Origin: Candidatus Thorarchaeota archaeon
Lineage (GTDB): Archaea > Asgardarchaeota > Thorarchaeia > Thorarchaeales > Thorarchaeaceae
Length of the DNA stretch: 48,109 nucleotides
Direction: 5' to 3'
Assembly (NCBI GenBank): GCA_004524445.1
Contig: SDNP01000024.1
Span: forward strand, 1 to 48,109
Shown: positions 1-8,768 of the stretch, piece after piece
How positions within the stretch are numbered: the stretch's first letter is position 1
Layout: each line of letters begins with the position of its first letter
Program-made: the position numbers and the translations under genes
Notes under the pieces: model-generated
Databases searched by the model: none
Told to the model about the DNA's origin: nothing
The model's input: only the letters and a program-made list of their open reading frames with translations

Positions 1-1011
1 ACCATTCTCAACGAAGGTACTGATAATATCGACTTCAGTTGTATTGTAAGCTACATAGGATACCTGAAGTATCAGCAAATCACAGGCAGCAAGAATATCT
101 GCTGAAAATGTAGACATACTCGATACAGCATATCCCTGATTTACAAGCTCCATGCTTATGTTGACATAATCCCCTTGGATGTTGTAATGAGATGAATGGG
201 ACTGATCGAACACAACATGTCTAGTGAGCTGAATAGCATTGATGAGTATCTGCTCCTGAGCTTCTCCTGAATTGTACAGGTCGAAACCAAGGAGAGCAAT
301 GTGTCCTGAGCCTCTCGTGATATGATATACAGTAGAAGCGGTGCTATCCTCCACAACAGATACGCCCCCAGTTCCATTGAAACGCAATGCGCCATTGGTA
401 CCAGGAAATGTTGCATTGATGCCTCTTGATAACGCATCATCTGTATTCACTACAGTATTTGTTTCACCTGTATATGCATCAAGATTATATGTCATAATAA
501 GCCCTGTTTCGTTGAATAGGTGCAGGGTAGGACCATCTATTAATGCAGTGGCGGAATAGCAGTCCATTACTACAAGTACGCCACCGCCCTCCACAAAACT
601 ATCGAAGACTCCAGCCCAAGCAGCACCAATTGTTGTGATATTTTCACTGCTTAGTTTTTCCTGCTCCGGAACTAGTACCACATCATAATCCATTATGACT
701 GAGGCAAGTTCGGAATAATCAGTTAAGTTATCGACATGATAATCATTCAGAAAGTTTGCACGTACGATGTCCAAGGTGTTCTTGAGTTCTCCAGTTGCAG
801 AGATTTGAGAATCTGCAAACTCAGTGTAAACAAGCATTGACTTTGGAATCTTTTTGTTTGGCATGTCCTCTGAGAGTCCTACACCATCTGGACTATCAAA
901 TTCCGCAGAAATCGTCGGCATTGCATCCGATTCAATATTTGTGACAGAAACGGCAGATGATAGAAACAGCATGATAAGAAAAACACTCAGAAATCTTCTA
1001 TTCGTTTTCAA
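1..1011 (-). CDS. Secreted GATase-like/DUF4350-like protein, 3' end cut by window
   Basis: An uninterrupted frame of 337 codons runs from a TTG at 1009-1011 to the window edge, so the C-terminus is missing. The TTG is preceded by an AGGAG ribosome site about 10 bases upstream. The N-terminus (MKTNRRFLSVFLIMLFLSSA) is a signal peptide, so the protein is exported or anchored outside the cell. It then shows an alpha/beta module of the kind found in extracellular class-I glutamine-amidotransferase-like or DUF4350 proteins: a 'YDVVLVPEQEKLS' strand followed by a 'FVEGGGVLVVMDCYS' strand. A second copy of the module appears to begin near residue 265 (VFDQSHSSHYNI). No catalytic triad is evident, so binding or a structural role is as likely as catalysis. 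The family assignment is by eye and only moderately secure; the coding call is secure. Confidence 0.8.
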   Translation of the reverse strand, partial: MKTNRRFLSVFLIMLFLSSAVSVTNIESDAMPTISAEFDSPDGVGLSEDMPNKKIPKSMLVYTEFADSQISATGELKNTLDIVRANFLNDYHVDNLTDYSELASVIMDYDVVLVPEQEKLSSENITTIGAAWAGVFDSFVEGGGVLVVMDCYSATALIDGPTLHLFNETGLIMTYNLDAYTGETNTVVNTDDALSRGINATFPGTNGALRFNGTGGVSVVEDSTASTVYHITRGSGHIALLGFDLYNSGEAQEQILINAIQLTRHVVFDQSHSSHYNIQGDYVNISMELVNQGYAVSSMSTFSADILAACDLLILQVSYVAYNTTEVDIISTFVENG

Positions 1012-1243
1012 AGATATATTCTCCTAACTCGCGGAGGATTAGAAGCAGAATTGGCGTGCTTCATCACTCCTTAGCGAAGCTAGAGAGGCGAGCATCAGAC
1101 GCATTTAAGTAGTTTGCTAGTCATAGCGTAATGCAAGAAAAAAGCCCCGTAGATTCCAGTTTCGCAGAAAAATATTCCTATCTCAAGAGACCTCAATTGA
1201 TTCAGCTTTGGATCAGTTAGAGGCATTAGAATGATGCATCCAC

Positions 1244-2326
1244 TCATTGAAACAAGTGAATCGCAAAAGAGCAAACATTATCACCATTCAGAATTGACTC
1301 TAGTATCTCAACCTTTACGGGCTTGCCGGTGATGCGTTCCCAGATGCCACGGTACCATCCAGCACCGCAATAGCAGTATGTTGGAGAAATGTCGATATCG
1401 GGATTCATCAATGATTCTCGAACGACACCACAGAAGCAATAATTGCACTTTTTTTCTAAATTTGATGTTGCATTCTCATAGCCTTCAGGATTTATGGGCC
1501 CTTTGGTTGAATAGATAGTGTTTTCCTCACGGTGAGGTTTTCCAAACCATGGATCTTCGGCCATGGCGACTAGGACTTCATCAATGTCTTTTGTTCTTTC
1601 ATAAGCAGCCCTTGGCTTTCTGAGACGTTCCTCGGGAAATCTATGCCCACACTCAGTAAGAATGTCATGCTTCTGGGATTCATCGGTTACGTCATCAAGC
1701 CTACTGATCGCTGAGCTGACCCATTGAGTTCTTGCTGTCGCCCCGGACTGGGGATGAAATGCCTCTAGCCCTTCGAGCACGGAGTTGCGCAAAACCGAGC
1801 CAAGTTCTCTGTCCAAGCCCTCAGAGAATTGCTCCAACCAAGGAAGAAGCTGAAATTGAATCTCAATGGTAGTTGACGGCTTGTTCTCGCCGAAATCAAA
1901 GAGAATCTCACGTTCGTAGCATTCAGAGAGGAGAAGTTTGTTTCTTCCCACGAAATCAACCAGCTTATTTCTGGTAGTATCAATCTCGTTTGCTGATCCT
2001 TTGTGCATTATCGAGAGAACCGTACCTCCTTCGAACTGGGAGCAATCAAATCCAGAATTCCCTGCAGAATTGGAAACAGGAAATCCGTACTCGATTTCAA
2101 TCGTTCCGTCTTGACGATTTGTTCCCCAGTGGTTGCGTACAAACGCCGGGCCTGCGATGTATTCTGTCAGCCCTTCCTCTAATTCAACTAGTTTGGAGCC
2201 AATCTCTGTAATCCATTTCTTGCCCCTGAATCTTTGACTGGCAACAGTCATGACATCCACTTGCTTGTAAATAATACCGAGACTCTCTAGAGAGATTGAT
2301 TGAGAATCAGAGTTAATATTCATCAT
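1244..2326 (-). CDS. Uncharacterised cysteine-rich protein
   Basis: This 360-residue soluble protein has no signal peptide or membrane segment. The first 280 residues are not recognisable to me. The C-terminal 80 residues carry a compact cysteine module, CNYCFCG followed about 25 residues later by YCYCGAGWYRG, then 'GKPVKVEILESILNGDNVC', ending in a beta strand. The pattern suggests a metal or cluster site built on a V4R-like or heme/small-molecule-sensor-like fold, but that is inference. The start is ATG ATG; either could be used. It stands alone on the minus strand between two secreted-protein genes, so the context gives no functional clue. No frameshift or truncation is visible. Confidence 0.75.
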   Translation of the reverse strand: MMNINSDSQSISLESLGIIYKQVDVMTVASQRFRGKKWITEIGSKLVELEEGLTEYIAGPAFVRNHWGTNRQDGTIEIEYGFPVSNSAGNSGFDCSQFEGGTVLSIMHKGSANEIDTTRNKLVDFVGRNKLLLSECYEREILFDFGENKPSTTIEIQFQLLPWLEQFSEGLDRELGSVLRNSVLEGLEAFHPQSGATARTQWVSSAISRLDDVTDESQKHDILTECGHRFPEERLRKPRAAYERTKDIDEVLVAMAEDPWFGKPHREENTIYSTKGPINPEGYENATSNLEKKCNYCFCGVVRESLMNPDIDISPTYCYCGAGWYRGIWERITGKPVKVEILESILNGDNVCSFAIHLFQ

Positions 2327-2406
2327 GAAGTGGAGAATTTGGATGCTATATATCCGGTTGCATCAACGTAGCTATTCATTGATTGAGATTCGAAGAAAGG
2401 TCCAGC

Positions 2407-2952
2407 TCACGCAATAGCTACCCTGATGGGGGTGAGTGGGGTCGTGACAATGGCTTCATTGGATCCGTCAAAGGTAACCAATACTCTCAGAAACAGATCT
2501 TCCTCATAGGCACGGAATCTACCTCGAGGCACAAATTTGCTGTGGATTTCATACAAGAACAGATTCCTTGATTCAGCCTGAACAGTACGGTTCTTCCGGT
2601 AAGATAAATCAAAGGTATAAATTATAGATAAATTCTGTCTGAATAGTGTTGCTTTCACAGTATCGAAATCTGTAATGTCACTTGCCCCAAGATTGGACAC
2701 ATTTACTGTGAGATCGAAACCAAGATGGTAGTATCCTTCGTGTCCTATGGCTCCGCGCAAGTTGTCCATTATTGCATTCATCTGTAGGTCCTGAACTTGA
2801 ACAGGATTCACGATATATCCTGGAGCTCTTGGTGGAGCGGGTAGGGGATCAGGTTCTGGCGGAGCCAGAGTCCATTGCCAAAGAAGAATAGCAGTGATAC
2901 CTATAACGGACAGAATTATGATTGCCGATGCTGCAGTCTTTCGATTCCTCAA
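2407..2952 (-). CDS. Membrane-anchored extracellular protein, unknown function
   Basis: 181 residues. A TTG start at 2950-2952 is preceded by GGGGGAA, a good ribosome site. Residues about 8-28 form a single hydrophobic segment after a basic N-terminus (MRNRK), followed by a proline-rich spacer (APPEPDPLPAPPRAPG). The rest is a beta-rich domain with 'LTVNVSNLGASDITDFDTVKATLF', a pattern seen in LEA-14-like or immunoglobulin-like extracellular domains. This suggests an N-terminally anchored protein with its domain outside the membrane. No enzyme motif is visible. It is followed 80 bases downstream by the cysteine-rich gene on the same strand, but the two need not be functionally linked. Confidence 0.7.
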   Translation of the reverse strand: MRNRKTAASAIIILSVIGITAILLWQWTLAPPEPDPLPAPPRAPGYIVNPVQVQDLQMNAIMDNLRGAIGHEGYYHLGFDLTVNVSNLGASDITDFDTVKATLFRQNLSIIYTFDLSYRKNRTVQAESRNLFLYEIHSKFVPRGRFRAYEEDLFLRVLVTFDGSNEAIVTTPLTPIRVAIA

Positions 2953-3196
2953 TTGGTTCCCCCGATGAATATTGCGACTTGTGCATCTAAATCCTTTATC
3001 CCAAAATTATACATTGCTTGTGAAAATGCTACGCCACCAAAGTAACTTGCATCTATTTCACAACAATTAACTTCTAGTTTAGCTCGCATATCCTGGCGAA
3101 AAAGATGGCCCTAAAGATGGAGTGTATTTCCGCATTGATATCATCACACACTAGACAGAGCATCTTGACCGCAACAGACACAATGATGGTGACCTA

Positions 3197-4495
3197 ATGA
3201 CCAAACTACAGAAATCCAAAGAAATCTATGAATCTGCAAAAGGGTACACTGTGAGAGGTGTACAGACTAATTTCAAATACATTCAGCCTCATCCAATTTA
3301 CTTCGAAAGAGCACAAGGATCCCGAATCTGGGATGTTGATGGAAACGAGTACATCGACTGCGTCATGAATTTTGGTCCCTGCATTCTTGGACATGGACAT
3401 CTGAAGGTCTTGGAAGCAGTAAGAAATCAGTTGGAAACCGGCCTTACAGTCGGACTGGAAACGGAGCTCAGTCTAGAGGTTTGCAAGAAACTTACTGGGA
3501 TGATTCCCTCAGCAGAATCCGTAAGATTATCGAACACTGGCACTGAAGCCATGATGCACACCATCCAGATGGCCAGAGCTTTCACTGGTAAATCCAAAAT
3601 CGCGAAGATTGAGGGGGGTTACAATGGCTGGTCTGACGATATGTTGATCAGCTATCACCCTCCATTGGACAAAGCAGGTCCTGCAGATTTACCGAATGCA
3701 GTTCCCGATTCTTCGGGGCTTCGAGCAGATAGCACAATTGTGATACCCTATAATAACGCGGATATTGCTAGAAAGATAATATCAAGAAATCATGATCAAT
3801 TAGCGGCTTTGATCATTGAGCCAATCATGATGAATTTAGGATGCGTGCTGCCTCGGGAAGGTTACCTTCAAGAGATAAGAGAAATCACAGAAGAGAATGA
3901 TGTACCACTCATTTTTGATGAGGTGAAGTGTGGATTCAAGCCAGCACCAGGCGGAGCACAGGAATACTACGGTGTAACTCCGGATGTGACTGTGCTGGCA
4001 AAGGCGATTGCAAACGGATTTCCACTGAGCGCAGTGGTTGGAAAGAGCGAAATAATAAATGTTACAGACCCAGTCGATGGCAAGGTATTGTACGGGGGCA
4101 CCTATAATGGCAACCAAATGGCGGTAGCTGCGGCGTCTGCAACATTAGATGAGTTGCGAACAGGAGAAGTACAAGCATACCTGAACAAGTCAACCCACAA
4201 TCTCATTGAGACCTTCCATCGAATAGCAGAAAATGAAGGAATCTCAGCTAGGATGCAAGGCATAGGAGGTAATTTTCAGACATACTTCACCGATGAAGAG
4301 GTTGTGGATTATCGGTCCACCTTCAGTGTTGAGAAGGAGAAATACGACATCTTCCAAAAGGTCATGTTTGAGGAAGGAATCTACTTCTGGCCTGCGCATC
4401 TGTTTTGCCATGGCATATCTGCGGCTCACGTTGAGCGGGATTTGGAGAAACTCTGCGATGCAATGGAAGCGGCAATGTCGGAGGTTAAAAAGTGA
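3197..4495 (+). CDS. Class III aminotransferase (glutamate-1-semialdehyde aminomutase-like)
   Basis: 432 residues, the usual length for PLP-dependent class III aminotransferases. Visible landmarks are 'WDVDGNEYIDCVMNFG', 'VRLSNTGTEAMMHTIQMAR', 'EGGYNGWSDDML', the PLP aspartate in 'PLIFDEVKCGF' and the Schiff-base lysine in 'VTVLAKAIANGFPLSAVVG'. It is closest in pattern to glutamate-1-semialdehyde 2,1-aminomutase (HemL), but several signature positions differ (LAK rather than LGK, NGW rather than HGH). A role other than tetrapyrrole synthesis is therefore possible and I do not assign hemL. Its stop codon overlaps the GTG start of the next aminotransferase by four bases, so the two are translationally coupled and probably act on related substrates. 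Confidence 0.88.
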   Translation: MTKLQKSKEIYESAKGYTVRGVQTNFKYIQPHPIYFERAQGSRIWDVDGNEYIDCVMNFGPCILGHGHLKVLEAVRNQLETGLTVGLETELSLEVCKKLTGMIPSAESVRLSNTGTEAMMHTIQMARAFTGKSKIAKIEGGYNGWSDDMLISYHPPLDKAGPADLPNAVPDSSGLRADSTIVIPYNNADIARKIISRNHDQLAALIIEPIMMNLGCVLPREGYLQEIREITEENDVPLIFDEVKCGFKPAPGGAQEYYGVTPDVTVLAKAIANGFPLSAVVGKSEIINVTDPVDGKVLYGGTYNGNQMAVAAASATLDELRTGEVQAYLNKSTHNLIETFHRIAENEGISARMQGIGGNFQTYFTDEEVVDYRSTFSVEKEKYDIFQKVMFEEGIYFWPAHLFCHGISAAHVERDLEKLCDAMEAAMSEVKK

Positions 4496-5664
4496 GAAGA
4501 AACAGAAACCAAATTGCAGATAGATCGAAAAGCGTCAGCCATTCCGGTATTCGCGAGATGTACAACCTGTCTCTTGGTGATACAGAGGCAATCCATCTGG
4601 AAATCGGAGAAGCAGACTTCCCCACACCTAGATTCATCATTGAGGCAGCTAAGAGAGCTATGGATGAAGGATTCACCGGTTATACGCCAAATTCGGGTTA
4701 TTTGGATTTAAGAGCCGCCATTTCAGAGAAATTGGAACGAGAAAACTCGATGATAGCAAATCCCGCATCCGAGATTATTGTGACTTCTGGTGCAATGCAA
4801 GCTCTATCCCTTGCAATTCTAGTTACAGTCAATCCGGGTGAAGAAGTCATTATTCCAGACCCGGGATACGAGAGCTTCAGTAGGCAAGTCAAATTTGCTG
4901 GTGGCGTGCCGATCCCCGTTCCAGTAAGGGAGAAGAACAATTTTTCCTTTGATAGTAGCGAACTAGCGCAAGCTATTAGCGGTAAATCGAAAATGATCAT
5001 CATAAACACCCCCAGCAATCCAACAGGAGGGATGATGAAAAAGGCGGAGTTAAGGGAAATAGCTGATCTCGCTGAACAGCACGACTTGCTGGTCCTATCT
5101 GATGAGATTTACGAGAAGATAGTATACAACGGAGAGGAGCACGTAAGCATCGCGTCAATATCGGGAATGGAGGAGAGAACCGTCACAATCTTTGGTTTCT
5201 CAAAATCACATTCTATGACCGGATGGAGAGTCGGTTATGCAGTTGGAAACAGCAAAATCGTTGAAGAGATGAACAAGATACAGGAATTCTATGTTACATG
5301 TGCTTCATCTATATCCCAGCGGGCAGCGCTTGCAGCCTTGCAGGAGGGTAACAAGTCGGTTAGCGAAATGGTCACTCAATTACAGCAAAGAAGAGATTTC
5401 CTTCATGAAGAACTATGCAGACATGACATGATTCACTCTACTAAACCAGTAGGAGCATTCTACCTTTTTCCAAATATAGCCAAATTTGGACGGCCATCTA
5501 CAGATGCCGCCAAGTTTCTCTATGAGAATGCATCTGTCGTTACTGTGCCCGGAGTGGCATTTGGCGAACATGGAGATAAGCACTTGCGTCTGTGTTTTGC
5601 CAAATCAAAAACTGACTTACAGGCTGCTGTAGAAAGAATACATACAGCTCTTGATGAGCTTTGA
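4492..5664 (+). CDS. Class I/II PLP-dependent aminotransferase (AspC/AAT family)
   Basis: 390 residues beginning with GTG at 4492, inside the GTGA overlap with the preceding gene. Family landmarks are 'ANPASEIIVTSGAMQALSLA', 'VIIPDPGYESF', 'IINTPSNPTGGMM' (the conserved NPTG), 'LVLSDEIYEKIVY' (PLP-binding Asp and Tyr) and the Schiff-base lysine in 'FGFSKSHSMTGWRVGY'. The C-terminal 'HLRLCFAKS' contains the substrate-carboxylate arginine. The protein is cytoplasmic and probably transaminates an aspartate, aromatic or branched amino acid with 2-oxoglutarate; specificity cannot be read from the sequence. Overlap with the class III aminotransferase suggests one transcript and a shared amino-acid pathway. 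Confidence 0.92.
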   Translation: MRRNRNQIADRSKSVSHSGIREMYNLSLGDTEAIHLEIGEADFPTPRFIIEAAKRAMDEGFTGYTPNSGYLDLRAAISEKLERENSMIANPASEIIVTSGAMQALSLAILVTVNPGEEVIIPDPGYESFSRQVKFAGGVPIPVPVREKNNFSFDSSELAQAISGKSKMIIINTPSNPTGGMMKKAELREIADLAEQHDLLVLSDEIYEKIVYNGEEHVSIASISGMEERTVTIFGFSKSHSMTGWRVGYAVGNSKIVEEMNKIQEFYVTCASSISQRAALAALQEGNKSVSEMVTQLQQRRDFLHEELCRHDMIHSTKPVGAFYLFPNIAKFGRPSTDAAKFLYENASVVTVPGVAFGEHGDKHLRLCFAKSKTDLQAAVERIHTALDEL

Positions 5665-5779
5665 CGAATCTTCTGGGTGCCGAACTAATGTGACAAGGCG
5701 TTCATAATCCCAGAAAAATTAAGATACTAGAATCTCATAAGGCTGCTACCAGCTGAAGGTCTGGGTTCGGTGGGATATC

Positions 5780-7123
5780 GTGGAAGAAACAGGTTTGGAG
5801 AGAGTGGGAAAAGAGGTACTGCAGAAGGCGGGCATAGAGAAGAATGTTATTGTAAGAATGTCATCTGATGATTTGGGTCTAAAGCCAAGATTTGAAGTGA
5901 CACAGGATGGACAATTGGAAATCACTGCAATTCACGAGGCCGAGGTACGAAGGCTAACGGGAAGGTTTGTAGTAAAACAGATGTTTCCAGGTTACAAGTG
6001 GCTACTAGCTGCACATCCCTATCGATTCGCTGTGATTCCTTCACTTCTCATCGTACTCGTAACCCTCTTGGAGCTTCTCGGGATTACTGCGTTTCAGGAT
6101 TTGTCCATATCGATATCTATTATCAGTGAGATAATCATAGCGTCCATTCTAATCTTCTTTTCCTACACCGCATCCCTGAGATACCACAAATGGAAGAGTG
6201 AGTTCTCAGAGTATATGAGAGAAATTGATGCAGTGACAGCCTATGATGGAGATGAATATGAGACGGACCAACATGCATCAGTTCTTACCATGGCGTCCAG
6301 TGCCGGAATTTCTATCCTGTTGTTGATTCTCAAATCAGAGGTATCCGCTATTGAGTTAGATATCATCTCACCAATAGCCCTAGTAGCTCTATTTGCGTCG
6401 GCCCTCACCTTGTTTGTTGAGATGCAGAGGGGGTTCTTTGATGAGAGCTGTTTTGATGAAACTGACTGGATTGATGACGAACTTCGAGACCCTACTACAT
6501 CCGAAGCCAATATCGCCAGCAGACTAAGTGCCCAGATAGCGGGAGAGATAGATGAATTGAACCTCTCCGATTATTTCGAGAGAGAAACAGGATTGGATGC
6601 ATCGAAAATTGATGTTGATTATAGGGAGATTCCATTCCCACACTGCAGGCTATTCCATTATTATACAGACGAGGATACTCTCATCTTCGAAGTCAATGAT
6701 CTAAATCAATCATCAGCAATCCATTTTGTTGATTCCCGGCTTCGTAGATTAGCAACACCTTATTTCAAAGAATTGGGTCTTCGTTGGAGAGTGCTGATAA
6801 TTTTCAATCTACTATTTCTGATCTTTTTCTATTTGACACTTCCACTAGTTTGGTACGCATTCGGAATTTTAGGTGGCCAACTCACCCTGCTAGCTGGCGG
6901 TATCATAATGATGGTGACAAGTTGGATCAATTATAAAAATCACCAAAAAGCCCAGGAGTCTTACCGGTCATTGTTGGATGAGTCCAAGTATATGACCGAC
7001 TATGACAAGCAGTACTACTACGATAGCCTCTTTGCCAACATGACTGCATATGACATAAAATTGCTGGCGGCATTTCTAGTCTTAGCCGCCATTGTGGAGT
7101 TAATCATCTATCTGTTGCTCTAG
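5780..7123 (+). CDS. Multi-pass membrane protein, unknown function
   Basis: 447 residues from a GTG start with GGTGG seven bases upstream. About 75 soluble N-terminal residues precede two hydrophobic segments (roughly 84-102 and 108-130). A second pair lies near 165-182 and 190-212. Then comes a roughly 120-residue acidic soluble section (CFDETDWIDDELRDPTT...), two more segments near 340-385, and a last one at the extreme C-terminus (428-447). The alternation of paired helices with acidic cytoplasmic stretches is regular, but I recognise no family. The gene stands alone downstream of the aminotransferases and converges on the TPR gene with an eight-base gap. Confidence 0.75.
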   Translation: MEETGLERVGKEVLQKAGIEKNVIVRMSSDDLGLKPRFEVTQDGQLEITAIHEAEVRRLTGRFVVKQMFPGYKWLLAAHPYRFAVIPSLLIVLVTLLELLGITAFQDLSISISIISEIIIASILIFFSYTASLRYHKWKSEFSEYMREIDAVTAYDGDEYETDQHASVLTMASSAGISILLLILKSEVSAIELDIISPIALVALFASALTLFVEMQRGFFDESCFDETDWIDDELRDPTTSEANIASRLSAQIAGEIDELNLSDYFERETGLDASKIDVDYREIPFPHCRLFHYYTDEDTLIFEVNDLNQSSAIHFVDSRLRRLATPYFKELGLRWRVLIIFNLLFLIFFYLTLPLVWYAFGILGGQLTLLAGGIIMMVTSWINYKNHQKAQESYRSLLDESKYMTDYDKQYYYDSLFANMTAYDIKLLAAFLVLAAIVELIIYLLL

Positions 7124-7131
7124 AAGCTTGG

Positions 7132-7602
7132 CTAGCCTTTTGCATTCTTTAGCGGTTCGAGATGAGTCTTGTACTGCTCATCGTTGGGAACAAGCTCCAC
7201 AGCCTTTTCTGCTGCCGCAATGGCATCATCAAGCTTGTTTTTCTCCATGCTTGCACCAGACTTGATGTAGTACAACGCAGCTTTAGTTGTTAAATCATCC
7301 ATGTCATTCTGAAGCGCAGTGTCTGCGACAGATGCGGCATCATCCCAGCTCTTGTTCTTTACATAAGACATCGCTAGGAAGTAACTGATTTCAGGCAAGG
7401 GCTGTACAGAATGAGCTTTCTTGAAGTGTTCAATAGCCTTGTCAATTTCTCCAGTTTCAAGATAACATCTACCATAGTAGTATGCGACACGCCAATCGTC
7501 CGGCGCCATACCCTCAGCAGATTTCAAGTCTAGCAATGCGATCTTAACATTTCCTTCATTCAAATTTTTCTGAACTTTTTTTAGTATCGGTTCAAGCGAC
7601 AA
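7132..7602 (-). CDS. Tetratricopeptide-repeat (TPR) protein
   Basis: 156 residues from a TTG start. Nearly the whole protein is made of TPR-type helical hairpins. One is clear at about 35-66 (WRVAYYYGRCYLETGEIDKAIEHFKKA), with others following (ISYFLAMSYVKNKSWDDAASVADTA and LYYIKSGASMEKNKLDDAIAAAEKA). No signal peptide or membrane segment is present, so it is a cytoplasmic protein-protein scaffold. Partners cannot be inferred. It lies 84 bases downstream of the EFR1 gene on the same strand. Confidence 0.82.
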   Translation of the reverse strand: MSLEPILKKVQKNLNEGNVKIALLDLKSAEGMAPDDWRVAYYYGRCYLETGEIDKAIEHFKKAHSVQPLPEISYFLAMSYVKNKSWDDAASVADTALQNDMDDLTTKAALYYIKSGASMEKNKLDDAIAAAEKAVELVPNDEQYKTHLEPLKNAKG

Positions 7603-7686
7603 ATTCGTACTTCATCGATGAATCTCAAACCCAATAATATAAGTCAATATTGGGTTTACTGCTCCAAATATACGAGGGTCGCTATC

Positions 7687-8517
7687 TCAGATTTCTTTGT
7701 ATGCCACATCAGGATCCTCAATGCCCTTTGTGATGTTATAGTCAATTATCCGACCCATGAGACGAGAGTCCAAAATGCAGGATATCGCATCTTCTGGGCA
7801 GACTATCTCGCAAGACAAACAAAGAATGCAGTCACGACCCCACTCTGGAAGTCCATCGTCATCAAGAAGGATGTTTTTGGTCGGGCACACATCGACACAT
7901 TTTCCACAACTTATGCAGGCTTCTTCATCAACAGAAAACGTCCGGCTAATCAGATTGTTAGTCACCCATCTCTTGGAAGCAAGTCGCTCAAGTCGATACA
8001 TTCTAGGAGGCTTGGGGTCCAATTCCTGTACTAGGAACCCACTATCGTGATATCTATTAACTAGAGAATCGGCGAATTCCGATAGTTTACTCATATCGGC
8101 TTCGGTTGGGTTATCAGGGCAAAAGAGAACCCCTTTTCTTGTGTATCCGGGGAAATGATTGGTGCCCCTTATTTTCATATAGCCTATATCACGGCCTCCC
8201 TTCTCTGCGAGTCGTTCTCTGATATCGTTTCCTGTATCGCCGACATGAAGGCTGTATAAAGCAAAAACAAAGAACGATTTCCCGTCTAATGCAGGGATTT
8301 CGTCAAGAATCTCCATAACGACAGCTGGAGGCCGAAAGAAAAATGTTGGCGCTCCGATGCCCAGGACATCATAGTCATCAATCAGTGGAAACGATTCTTC
8401 CAGAATGTTGACGGTATCAACTGACCAATCTTGTTCTTGCAAAGCTTCCGTTAATGATCTGGCAACCTCTGCGGTTGAACCCATCTGAGAGAAATAACCA
8501 ATTAGGCAGCTAACCAT
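7687..8517 (-). CDS. EFR1-type flavodoxin-ferredoxin fusion
   Basis: 276 residues. Residues 1 to about 140 form a flavodoxin-like domain with an FMN-phosphate loop (SQMGSTAEVA) and 'DVLGIGAPTFFFRPP'. A linker follows. Residues about 195-250 hold a bacterial-type two-cluster ferredoxin: 'CISCGKCVDVCPTKN' and 'CILCLSCEIVCPEDAI', enough cysteines for two [4Fe-4S] clusters. This architecture matches the EFR1 family common in anaerobic archaea and bacteria. It is a cytoplasmic electron carrier; donor and acceptor are unknown. It points to an anaerobic, iron-sulfur-rich metabolism. The ATG start at 8515-8517 follows an AT-rich 250-base spacer shared with the divergent ATPase gene. Confidence 0.88.
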   Translation of the reverse strand: MVSCLIGYFSQMGSTAEVARSLTEALQEQDWSVDTVNILEESFPLIDDYDVLGIGAPTFFFRPPAVVMEILDEIPALDGKSFFVFALYSLHVGDTGNDIRERLAEKGGRDIGYMKIRGTNHFPGYTRKGVLFCPDNPTEADMSKLSEFADSLVNRYHDSGFLVQELDPKPPRMYRLERLASKRWVTNNLISRTFSVDEEACISCGKCVDVCPTKNILLDDDGLPEWGRDCILCLSCEIVCPEDAISCILDSRLMGRIIDYNITKGIEDPDVAYKEI

Positions 8518-8679
8518 TCAATATGCCCCTGATGTGTTTCGGAGGGTATAATGCACGTTAACTCTTTTCATTGGGGTAATTCCGCTATTCTCGGAGCATT
8601 TTATTTTGTGCATATGCTCTATCCGCATCAGTTTTTGAAAGAGCCCCCCAGTTTGTATCAACTAAGAAAAGATGAAATA

Positions 8680-8738
8680 CCCGCATGCGGGAAAAAAGAG
8701 TGGACATGGGCAAGTGTCCATGGATGAAAGAATGGACA
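8680..8738. promoter_or_regulatory. Palindrome cluster upstream of the P-type ATPase
   Basis: Three sequence symmetries lie 30-90 bases before the ATPase start. A perfect 12-base palindrome CCCGCATGCGGG occupies 8680-8691 and is followed by an A-run. An inverted repeat TGGACA (8701-8706) / TGTCCA (8715-8720) with an 8-base spacer follows, and a further TGGACA is at 8733-8738. A TATA-like TTCATTTATTT follows near 8752. The layout suits operator sites for a repressor or activator of the ATPase, or of the divergent EFR1 gene. The first palindrome could also act as part of a terminator. Function is inferred from symmetry and position only. Confidence 0.4.
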
Positions 8739-8768
8739 ACTCCGGCATAAGTTCATTTATTTGGACTG

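Noticed and set aside
1012..1243. Possible gene or RNA in the 232-base spacer
   Set aside because: No open frame with a ribosome site and no convincing stem; it probably holds promoters.
7618..8050. Plus-strand frames opposite the EFR1 ferredoxin
   Set aside because: Antisense to the conserved cysteine motifs; composition is that of a shadow frame.
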